The translations under genes were made by a program, and so were the position numbers. Of a stretch of DNA of 64,000 bases, positions 23,647-33,950 are shown piece by piece. The stretch's first letter is position 1. Each line of letters begins with the position of its first letter. The notes beneath the pieces were generated by a model. The model saw nothing but the letters and a program-made list of their open reading frames with translations. It searched no databases and was not told the origin of the DNA. Source of the stretch: Helicoverpa zea (Eukaryota; Arthropoda; Insecta; Lepidoptera; Noctuidae); assembly GCF_022581195.2 (NCBI RefSeq), contig NC_061467.1:9982001-10046000 (forward strand), written 5' to 3'.

Positions 23647-25765
23647 GTTAGTATACAATTGTTTTATATTATTACGTGAAAGTGGTAATTAGTGAGTGTA
23701 ATTGACATTTTTAGCAAGTGAAGGTAGACACTATATTGTTTAAAAAAAAAAAGTTATACGATAATATTGGGGACTTACAGTTTTAATCTTTGGAAAAAAA
23801 TCGATATTAATTAATAAAAAGGCAGTACATAAAATAAACGATTTTACTAAGTACAACAGTGCGACCTTAAACCATGTGCGGCATTTTCTAACTACATATG
23901 CTGATTCTTATCTTTTTACATTAGCAGTAATTTTCTAAATTACTACAACATAATGAAAAATCCAATTTAATACAAAAACTGGCTTAATTATTGTCTAGTA
24001 CAAGGACTAACAAGGTAACTTAGGGGGAAGGTCGAAATAATATTTCGCGTCAAAAACCCGCAGTTGAAAAAACCTTTGCCATTTAATAATTTCATTGTTC
24101 CGACCAGTTTGAGAGATTGTAGTATCTTTGTGAAAACTGGTTTCAGTAATGATCGTGATAAGTCATTCTTGATTTCTCTAGGCCCTTTGATGTTTTATTA
24201 CTGGTTTGACTTTGGAAAACAGTTGCTAAAGCGAAAAAAGGTTTTTTTTTAATCATTCATTGCGTTAATTTAGTGACTTCGTCATTACCAGTGTCTCAGC
24301 GACAACCTTCTTGCATTCTAAATGAAGTGATAACATCCATATCAATAAATATGAAGAAACCACAAAAATGTCAAACTCAAAATTGAACTTTTTTTTGTTG
24401 ATAATATAATATAAGTGCTTCAGATTTAGTTAATGTTATAAAAATAAATATAAATTCGGCATAATAAGGACCGATTGATTAACTATATTTTTCAGTTAAA
24501 TCATCAAAAAATAACTACCATGCTATATTAATTGAATTTCCATTTAAAGGATGGTAGATAGTTTAATTATTAGTATTAGACAATAAAATAAACGTAAACG
24601 TGTTCCGAAGAAAACTGGCAAAGGATTCATTTTGTTAGATTTCCTGCAAATAATATAATTTTTACGATCTCCTTTAACGATCTAAGTCCGGATTAACGTG
24701 AAGGGCAGGATATCACTTTTTGATTTTCTAAAGCAATTAAGATTGTGGGCGTACGTATTGTAAGTACGTATAAAATTTTAATTGTCACCTTGGACGAATG
24801 TCTTGTTAGGATTTAATACTCAATACTTTTTTCAAGAGACAGTTATCTTTGCGAGAAAATTTTTGAATGTTTAGAAGACTTCTCAAAAAGGAGGAGATTC
24901 TCAATTTAGATATCAATAAAAAAATCGGGGGTTTTCATTATAATAATATACCGATATTTATTGCGTTGATCTAGTTGTCGAGCACAAAATCTTCTAAACA
25001 TATCAATGGATATCGGCATATTAAAATACATGTGGGAAATAATCATGTAAATGAATCCGTATATACCTTATTTATTTTGTTACTCTTTCTACTTAACACG
25101 CGTGAGTAGTTATCAGTTTAGAAATTTTCGCGCACTTAATTCATATGTGTTTACGTTATCATTATTAAGTCTTAGTAGTTTGTTTTAGAGTAAAAAACAT
25201 ACTATAATTTATTTTATGTTTGTACGGTACCTATGTCTCTGGTTTAATTACACAAAAGCAAGATTTAGCTACCCGCCTAGGTACAGCAAAAATAAAAATA
25301 TACTGTAGTTATCAAGATCAGCTTTTATTCCTTTTCTATCTTTAAATAAATAAATATATTTCATTCGGACTAGTACTAAAAATTATCACAAATCAGTCAC
25401 TAAATATATATTTTAATACATAAATCAATTAGCACTACTCACTACTTACTCAGATACGGAAAAATTGCTAGAAGTATTACAATAAACTGTTTAGCTTGGT
25501 AATTATATAATAGGTAGAGGTAATGTAATAATTTAGGACAGCTTGTCCTGTTTTAGTCTATTATAAACTTATATCATAGAATTATTATTAAATTATCCAT
25601 AAATATTATTTTGCTCCAACGATAACCCGAAACACAGGTTTAAAATAATCCTAGTTCGGGTGGTCCATATAGGTATTAGATTTCGACCGTCTTTCTCGTA
25701 TTTATTATGTATTAGTCTAGATTAAGTGAACTCCTATGATTATTTTTATTTTTTTTAAGATTTAT
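23647..25765 (+). other. Probable start of a long intron
   Basis: Starts with the GTTAGT donor. It is AT-rich and has no supportable exon. A short dispersed motif, ACTTCTCAAAAAGGAGGAG at 24870-24888 followed by ATTCTCAATT, recurs at 31983-32030 and in altered form at 46820-46866. It is a common lepidopteran non-coding repeat. Confidence 0.4.
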
Positions 25766-25776
25766 TTATGCCATTA

Positions 25777-26072
25777 AAAAGTCGTGGTGGCCTAGTGGGT
25801 AAAGAACCAACCTTTCGAGTATGAGGGTGTGGGTTCGATTCCAGGGTCAGGCAAGTATCAATGCAACTTTTCTAAGTTTGTATGTACTTTCTAAGTATAC
25901 TTAGACACCAATGGCTGATAAAAAGGTGAAGGAAAACATCTTGAGGAAACCTGGACTATAAAGTCTGAAATCACCAACCCGCATTGAGCAAGCGTGGTGA
26001 TTAATGCTCAATCCTTCTCCATGTGAGAGGAGGCCTGTGCCCAGCAGTGGGACGATAAAAAGGCTGTAACAG
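25777..26072 (+). mobile_element. Intact tRNA-derived SINE with 11-bp target duplication
   Basis: The head carries an RNA polymerase III A box (TGGTGGCCTAGTGGG, from about 25786) and a B box (GGTTCGATTCC, 25832-25842). The body ends with the lepidopteran tail GGCCTGTGCCCAGCAGTGGG ACGATAAAAAGG. The 11-mer TTATGCCATTA occurs perfectly on both sides (25766-25776 and 26073-26083), direct evidence of LINE-mediated insertion. It resembles noctuid SINEs of the HaSE type from memory. It is non-coding and borrows the reverse transcriptase of a partner LINE. Related copies are at 1952-2085, 56040-56433 and 61433-61560. Confidence 0.88.
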
Positions 26073-26083
26073 TTATGCCATTA

Positions 26084-27723
26084 CAATGAGTTATTTGTAT
26101 TTGTACATGTTGAACTATGTGTTTTTTAATAAATTTATTTTATTTTTATTTTATTAGCACAATAACGTTAAATGCTACCAGAAAAGCACAAAAGAGACTT
26201 ATCCTCAAAACTCACGAAATATGGTGACCCTAATCGCAATTTTCGGATGCATGGCGATCATATATTAACCTCGTGTTGACTGACGTAATAAAGTGACAAA
26301 TAATATATTTTTTTATTGTCAAACGATAAATAAATAGTAAATATATCGTGATCTCCATATTGACAAACTGTTTAACGGAAATGGATTTTGTCAGCTTAAA
26401 AATTGTGATAATTGTGGATAATTTTTCAATTGTTAAGAAAAAAAAATATCAGTTTATTTTTCATATTTGGCGGATTTTATTTGATTTTATAATAAGACTT
26501 AACTGGTTAGAAAATGTGACAAAATCTTTTATTTCCTTGGACTATAATGGTTGTGTCAAATTACATTTAATTTATAGATCAGACTTTTTAGTGTAACCTA
26601 CACATAAAACCATAGACTTTTAATCTTGGTGTGATGTCCAAAGACAATGTAGTTAAGCAAACTATGACCTCCTTGCTCAATTTATGGCAGACCACCGTAG
26701 GGACGCTTCCGACGTTATAGGGCATGAGTGCGATATGAATAATTTATTCTTGTACCACATTAGGTACTTACACCCTAAACACACACACGCACACATACGT
26801 AGTTTTGTGTCTGTGTAGCTCTGTGTGAGAGGTATCTATCAATATGCAGTCAATCAGCGGTATCTAGGGAAAATTCCAAAAAGCACGAAAGTTTTTCTAT
26901 TTTTCAATATTGAATGTTAGAAAAATTCACTGTTACGTTATGTCTGACTGACGATTGATTGGTGATACAAGGACTTGACCGGTGTAAGACAACAAAATGA
27001 GAGATTATAAGTGATTTGTATGCTTGTTGCAGTAAAACAATGAGTTAATAAAATTAGTGACGCAAGGGCAATAAATACGTATGAGATTCTATCATTTCTA
27101 TTAGAACTATGTATATTATTTCTGCAGTGAGAAAAAAACTTCCCAAAATAAGCCTGAAAACCCTTTATTATCATTTGCAAATTCACAACATTTTGTAAGT
27201 CCAGTAAATTAATTTGTCAAAAACAAAATAAGGCTGTAGTTTATTCAAAAACAATCATCATCATTAAACATTGATCGTTTCATTTTCAAATTAAGAAATA
27301 AGACTGATTATAAAGCGCCATTAACAAAAGTTCAAAAAACGAACGAGCTTATATTAAATCAAGACCAATGAACCTATTTGGACCTAAATAACATCAAACC
27401 TGTTTATTATTTGAATAATTGTGTAATATTTACTATGAGTAGTCACGCTATTATCGGATTTGAATCACGCATTCTTTTAAATAAAGAATTCAGCATTGTT
27501 CCTATTTGCAATAATTTTCCGTTCAGTACGGAAAAGTTTGTTTTCTATAGCAATTATTTATTTTCTAGTGTAATTAAAATTTGACCTTTTAAATTCACAT
27601 TATTTGGTATTAAATTGTTGGAGAATAGAAGTCACCTTAGTACCAGTCGAATGGTGATTTATTAAAAGAACAAAGATGTCTAGAACCTTTTCAGTATTAA
27701 AAACTTTTTGATAGAACTACATG
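26084..27723. other. AT-rich non-coding stretch
   Basis: No gene is supported. The ORFs at 26348-26596 (+), 26938-27186 (-) and 27378-27584 (+) are short, AT-driven and lack domains. A short CA/CACACG tract lies at 26780-26800. Confidence 0.45.
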
Positions 27724-27862
27724 ATAGTCCCCAGGCCGGCGAACAAATTTTTTTTTGATACATATACATTTAAGACTTTGTGAGTGCCTTCCTTACGATG
27801 AGTCCGACAAACTTTTCGAATGCGCAAATTTTGGTACCGCTGCGTTTTTTAATGCTTGACTC

Positions 27863-28193
27863 CTGAAATTGTCGATATGACGTCACTATGGCTCTTCGTA
27901 CATACACGTTTCATTTTTTGAGATTCATTTAATAAAGTTAACTAGAGAATGGTGGTCAACTTGTCCGATAAAGATCGTGCTGCGTTTGGAGTGTCCACCG
28001 TCCTGAAAATGTCGGTATGACGTCACTACGTCTCTTCGTACATACACGTTTGATTTTTTGGGGTTTGTTTAATAAAGTTAACTAGAAAATTGTGGTCAAC
28101 TTGTCCGATAAAGATCATGCTGCGTTTGGAGTGTCCACCATCCGAAACATGTTGATATGACGTCACTGTGTCTCCCCATACATACATGTCGGA
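27863..28193 (+). repeat. 140-bp tandem units, left arm
   Basis: TGACGTCA falls at 27878, 28018 and 28158, giving an exact 140-bp period. The third unit is cut after about 50 bp, near CATACATGTCGGACAAATAC. Confidence 0.9.
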
Positions 28194-28384
28194 CAAATAC
28201 AACAATGATAGATAATACTATTCTTATTGCAAATATCGACTTGTCCGACAAATGTAGTGAGTCAAATAGTCAGTTCGACAAGAAAATGAGAAAAAAATAT
28301 TACAATTGGAAGAAGTTTATTCTTTTTGTCAATTTCTGATTTAAATATTCACGTGCATTATTTAAGTATATTATATTGGTATAC

Positions 28385-29335
28385 TACTTACCAATTTTAA
28401 TTACTATTTTAGAAAAAGTAGCCTGGCTAAGACGTATTGTTGATAGTTTATATTATGTTAAGGAATAATATCCCACATCTATTAATGAACTATATATCAA
28501 TCAAAAGGTCTTTTTAAGTGCAACATTTTGTCTCAACATACCACTTATCAATTCTTAGTATTTTAGAAGATATTGCCCAAATAAGGCGTATTATCGATAG
28601 GTTTTACTATATTAGGGAATAATGTCCCACCTCTAGGTATGAACCATATGTCAATCGAAAGATCTTTTTAACCGCTATATTCCGTCTTAACATACCACTT
28701 ACCGATTCTTAGTATTTTGGAAGACATAACTGACCTAAGGCATATTATTGATACTTTACATTGTGTTAAGGAATAACATCTCACTTGAAGTTTTGAGCCA
28801 TATTTCAATCAAAAGATCTTTTTAAGCGCAAGGTTGTATTAGCATAACTCCGACAAATTGTTAGTACTTTAAAAGCTAGAGCTTTTCTAAGAATATATTA
28901 TCGGTAGGTTCTGTCAAGCTAATCCATTACTTCTTTAGTAACAAATTATATATTATTTGAAAAACCTTTCCAAATTAAACATTTCGTGTTAACATACTTC
29001 CGACAAATTGTTAGTAGTTTAGTAGCTAGAGCTTATTTAAAATTATAATTATTGATAGATGTTTTCAATTAAATAAATCCCATCTCTAGTAATGAGTTAT
29101 ACATCATTCAAAAGACGTTTTTAAATGCAATATTTCATATTAAAAAAACTTCGGCGAATTGTTAGTATTTCAGAAGCTAGAGCTTATATAAGATTATTTT
29201 ATCGATAGGTGTTTTCAAGTTAATAAATCCCTCCTGTAGTAATGATACATATATCATTCGAAACGACTTTCTAAATGCAACATTTACTATTAACATACTT
29301 CACACCAATTGCCAGTACTTTATACCAAATCTTAA
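28385..29335 (+). repeat. Diverged ~150-bp tandem repeats in the foldback core
   Basis: The recurrent landmark AAAGATCTTTTTAA or a variant occurs at about 28503, 28658, 28810, 28960, 29109 and 29259, giving six or more units of 150-155 bp. Each unit also has a 'TTAGTATTTTAGAAG' block, an 'ATTATCGATAGGTT' block and a run ending in a variant of CATTTCGTGTTAACATAC. Units are far more diverged than the 140-bp arm units. Confidence 0.75.
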
Positions 29336-29350
29336 AATATATCTATATTT

Positions 29351-29773
29351 TCCGGACGGTGGACACTCCATATGCAGCATGATCTTTGTCGGACAAGCTT
29401 ACCACAATTTTCTAGTTAACTTTATTAAACAAATCTCAAAAAATGAAACAGGTATGTACGAAGAGTCGTAGTGACGTCATACCGATATTTTCAGGATGGT
29501 GGACACTCCAAACGCAGCACGATCTTTATCGGACAAGATGACCACCATTTTCTAGTTAACTTTATTAAACGAATCTCAAAAAATGAAACAGGTATGTACG
29601 AAGAGTCTTAGTGACGTCATATCGACATTTTCAGGATGGTGGACACTCCAAACGCAGCACGATCTTTATCGGACAAGTTGACCACCATTCTCTAGTTAAC
29701 TTTAGTAAACGAATCTCAAAAGATGAAACGTATATGTACGAAGAGCCATAGTGACGTCATATCGACAATTTCA
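29351..29773 (-). repeat. 140-bp tandem units, right arm
   Basis: Inverted copies of the left-arm units. TGACGTCA is at 29472, 29612 and 29752, again an exact 140-bp period, with three units. The innermost unit is the most diverged (CATATGCAGCATGATCTTTG in place of CAAACGCAGCACGATCTTTA). Confidence 0.9.
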
Positions 29774-29913
29774 GGAGTCAAGCATTAAAAAACGCAGCGG
29801 TACCAAAATTTGCGCATTCGAAAAGTTTGTCGGACTCATCGTAAGGAAGGCACTCACAAAGTCTTAAATGTATATGTATCAAAAAAAAATTTGTTCGCCG
29901 GCCTGGGGACTAT

Positions 29914-32900
29914 GACGTTGCTATTTTCGGAAAATTTTGCGGTGTTACCATTTAAAGAACAATGTGGATTTTTAATTAAATCGAATTATCCATTCTTAAA
30001 GGTTGTAGTAATCGATGAATCAGCCAAACGGTTGCCTGTTGCAATAAATTATCTTTTTATTAAGCAAGTGATTATGATAATGTAACATTGGTTCGCTCTA
30101 AGGCCGTTGCACACACTTGACCGTCTTACATATCAGTTTATTACAATAGCAGTTATGAAACAACAATAACAAAACCGATTTTATCGATTTTTCTCCTCGC
30201 GTCCACGTACGATCTAGTTACGAAATAGCAATTTCGGTTTTTTACCGAGTGTTTACTAGCGTGGCATTGAATTGATAATATTATGCAGTAATATTAAATA
30301 AATATTTAGTATCACATTGATAATAGATTGCGAAATGTATTTTTTGTTGTTATTTTCAATTGATACGTGTGAATGCATGTCAAGGATTTGTGTCCACGTG
30401 GTCTTTGAAAGCTAATAAATAAATCTTCTTTCTTAGAGCGGTTGAAGCGAACAAATAATAATTTGTCTTATTTATGACATCTGTAAAGGGAAAAATGATA
30501 ATTAAGGGAAAAGAGACATAATTATGTGTCTAGAATTTTCTTTTATTGCCTACATTGCCACGAGGTTCTCTCGTGGATACTAATTTGCTTTATTGTCTTG
30601 TCTAGTGTTTGTAAAGCAAACAATGTGCAATATTTATAAATAGTGTGTTAAACAGCAATTCTTACTAAAAATAAAAGCGTAAATAAATATTTTGTGACTG
30701 TGGCACCCTTGTTCGAAAATGTGGCCAAAAATACACATGACATGTAGGTATACCTACTTACTTGACACAATTTAAAACAAAAGAAATATCCTATAGATAC
30801 CTTTTTAGACGCCAATTGCTAACACTTCAATGGCCTTCCATTATTCATTCGCTAATGTCACAAAAGATCGTTCACACTGCCTAACGGTTTTTGAGAATGT
30901 CTTTGTCAAACTCACTTTCGCTTAATACAGAACCTCTTTTTTTGCGGACCTCTTTAAGAGGACGAATTGGAATTTTTGGCGCCAAGGATTTCAATTTTTC
31001 TCAGTAAATACAAAACGGATCAAAATACAACTTGGTTACCTGAAAGTTCATGATATAAACCTTATTTTGTTAGAAGTAGAAACATGATTAGGTAACTTTT
31101 ATAACAGAGAAAAATATATCAAACATACCTCTTTTTAAAAAGGGATTCACATATTATGGGCATACGGGACCGATTTAAGCCTCTTAACTTTTTTAGTAGT
31201 TGAGTATATACATACTCTTTAAAATTGTAGAAGGAATTTTTATCAAATTATCATTTCTAAATAATAAAATTACAAAACCATTTTGTCGCTTACGGCTTTT
31301 AGTTATAAGCTAGCGCGCGTATTGTTATCCTCGCCCCGCTCAGACGCTCCGACCCCTTTTGGCGCCTTAGATGCGCGTGCCGGTTATGGAATTATTGTTG
31401 ACCAATTCCTCGCCTTAATGTGTGACATTAGTGATGAGACATTACCGTTCGGCTCGGATAGTCTGATTGAGTCATTTGGGCCATTATTAATCGAGCAACC
31501 TCGGATACATACTATGTACCTGCGAACATGTCTTGATTCCCTAAACATTTTCCTCGCCTTATTATTTGAATGTGGTAGGCACTTAAAATTAATTTAATTC
31601 GTTAATAGATGATTCATGATCATACAGTCTCACGAATGAATAGTCACGTAAGTTATTTCACACGATCGTCTTTTTCAGTGTCCACTTAGGTCAAATTATC
31701 GATACTAAATACCTAGTCTTTCACCCAAGCGTGACTCTAATTGTTGGTATTCATTGCTGGTTAATTCAACAATCGAGTAATCGGATACTTTTCGCAATTT
31801 GTCCGATTGTTGTCCCTCCCATCTTTCCGTTGCTGTACCGCTGCAAACAACATTAATAATTTCGAAATTCGAATGTTTAATTTAAATCGAGTTCCTCCTT
31901 AATGTTAAGATTTGATGGTTGGTTTTATAACCCAAATTAAACATGGTTATTGATCGATCCTAGCTTTTGCTCCATTTTTAACAGACTTCTCAAAAAGAAG
32001 GAGGTTCTCAATTCGTCGGAATCTTTTATTTTTTAACAAGATTAAACCCGACCGTTTGTAAATAAGAAGCTACTTAATATAAAAAAAAAACTAAATGGTT
32101 ACCTATTAATTTAGAAGATACTTACTTTTTTTTGGGTTTCGTGTTCAAGCTTAAAAAAATTACGCCGCGTAAACATCATCTGCTATATAGTTTTATTTCC
32201 TAGTAGAGTTACTTTGTCTGACGGCCGTTCCCATATTCTATCTATCTGTTGTTTTTCTTACTGGAGATAGGAGTTTGACATTACTTGTATGAGTCAATGT
32301 CAAAATTCTATTATTATTGATAGAATATTGGGAGAGAGAGACCGTAAATAGTTTTTAATCTGCGGATAAGTTAGTGCATACTTAAATAGTTTTTAAAGTT
32401 ATTGCCAAGGCTATCTGGGTGGGATAAGTGAATGTCGAGATAGTTATTTTGAGATAATGCACGTTGCAATACTGCTTTGAAATGTAGTCGCCTATATCCG
32501 TGATCCTTTTGTTGAAATGTCTATTATTGATTTATTTTTTTTAACCAAAGGAGTATTTAGTTTAAATTGTAAGGATATCATACTATTAGATGCTTATCTA
32601 TTACGAGGAACAATTTTTACCTTAACTAAAGGCTCCGAAACTTCGGAACCTATTTAAAAATTCTTTCACAGTTGGAAAGCTACACTCTACGTGTAACACG
32701 GTCTATTCCGGTACGGGCAGTAGTTCCCACGGGAAGCAGGTGAAACCGCGGGAAATCGGCTAGTTTTATAATATACACGCGTTGAAAACCTATTTCGTTT
32801 GGTACAAGACAAGAGTTAATTCTCTCTATGGTGACAGCTAATCTCAAGTACTTAGCAAGGAGTCAATCGAACGAAAAAATCTATGATTGTTGGCAAGCCC

Positions 32901-33645
32901 TGACATTCAGCCTATTTACTCAAACTTGTTGACAGGCAGATTGCAACTAATTCCTTATTATCTATCGTTGATAAATACTTGGCAACATTGTTGCAGTAAG
33001 TTTCTAACTTCTAATTTTCAAGAACATATATATGATATTGAAAAGAAAATCATATTGAGAAATGTCTAACGTCATATTTTCTTATCGAAAAAATATTAAT
33101 TTCAGGTCCTTATTTTATATTATATTAATCCTTCGTTTGTACTCTAAGCACAAAAACTAACTAAACAATTTTAAAACTTTGAATGAACATAAAACTAATT
33201 ATAAGAACACATTGGGTAATTAAAGGACAATGCCAAGAATAGGCCCGAATCATATAAAGACCGACAGATTTTCTATAATTATGATCATTCGTATTAAAAA
33301 ACATTAAGAATTATACAACATAATCAAAATCTGTAGAAGTACACCGTTGAAAAGTAATTTTAAATAGTAATTTAATTTATCAACACATGTCACAACGATT
33401 TCACTATTTGAAAGAAATGTTACCAAGACCAAAATAACAATATCGAAACGAAATTGCACTTGCCAATCGATTACAATAACAATATCATTACGAGAAGATG
33501 CGCAAGTGAATTTATTACGCAGTAATCCCTATTATAATGAATAATATAATAATAAGTTATGTTTCTGAATATAATCATATTTTTATTGTTAATATATAAA
33601 AATCGATTATTGATACCGTTGATACCGTTAATCTAATCATGTCAT
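29914..33645. other. Non-coding stretch
   Basis: AT-rich with no supported gene. The plus ORF at 31283-31597 starts on a non-ATG codon and lies in a GC-richer patch (31290-31520: GCTAGCGCGCG, CGCCCCGCTCAGACGCTCCG), possibly part of an unrecognised repeat. The motif ACTTCTCAAAAAGAAGGAGG at 31985 repeats the one at 24870. Confidence 0.4.
32635..32768 (-). repeat. Dispersed 'GCGGTTTCACCCGC' repeat
   Basis: Contains TTCGGAACC, AATTCTTTCACAGTTGGAAA, GGTACGGGCAGTAGTTCCCA, CAGGTGAAACCGCGGG and CGGCTAGTTT: the reverse complement of the family core, moderately complete. Confidence 0.7.
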
Positions 33646-33671
33646 TATAGCGCTGGCAGCACTGAATAAAA

Positions 33672-33701
33672 CTTTTTGACAGTCACGTCATTGTCAAAAA
33701 G
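33672..33701. promoter_or_regulatory. Perfect 10-bp hairpin upstream of the transposase gene
   Basis: CTTTTTGACA and its exact inverse TGTCAAAAAG enclose a 10-base loop containing CACGTCA. It lies 250 bp upstream of the transposase ATG. It could be a subterminal transposase-binding site, a regulatory palindrome or chance; the sequence alone does not decide. Confidence 0.35.
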
Positions 33702-33950
33702 CTTTAACACTTCTCCTCCCGCGTTTCCGAGTGACGAAGTATTCCGATTTCCTTTTGAGTTTTGTATTGTTTATTGCTGTGTTTCTGGATTCCGATTTTT
33801 CTTCTACCATTTGCGACTACCTTGGCTGTTAAAACTGAACCTGAACCTGTATTACTCGCTGACTCGGCCCGCCCAACTGAACATTTGAACCAGCCGATTT
33901 GTTGACCTGGCTTTTCTCACGTGGATATCTGAAGCTGTAATCTATTAACC

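Larger units (their letters stand above)
27724..29913. mobile_element. 2.19-kb foldback element with tandem-repeat arms
   Basis: The outer ends ATAGTCCCCAGGCCGGCGAA (27724) and its inverse (to 29913) open inverted arms that stay nearly identical; I count about five differences in the first ~280 bp. Outer unique part: 27724-27862 and 29774-29913. Next come 140-bp tandem units: two full and one partial in the left arm (to 28193), three in the right arm (from about 29351). Each unit has TGACGTCA, AAAGTTAACTAGA, CTTGTCCGATAAAGATC and GGAGTGTCCACC. The core (28385-29335) is a different, diverged ~150-bp tandem array. No transposase is present, so it is non-autonomous. The layout is that of Foldback-like elements, but I do not recognise the family. 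The possible target duplication is AT or TA and cannot be resolved. Confidence 0.88.

Noticed and set aside
25786..25842. Possible tRNA gene (A and B boxes)
   Set aside because: No cloverleaf can be completed; the boxes belong to the SINE, which has its own target duplication.
27863..29773. Regular repeats resembling a CRISPR array
   Set aside because: The units are 140 bp and adjacent with no unique spacers, and they occur as inverted arms of a eukaryotic foldback element.
29810..30085. 91-codon plus ORF
   Set aside because: Begins inside the right arm of the foldback element and runs out into flanking DNA, so it cannot be a native gene.
31283..31597. 104-codon plus ORF in a GC-richer patch
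   Set aside because: Non-ATG start and no recognised domain; the patch may be an unrecognised repeat.
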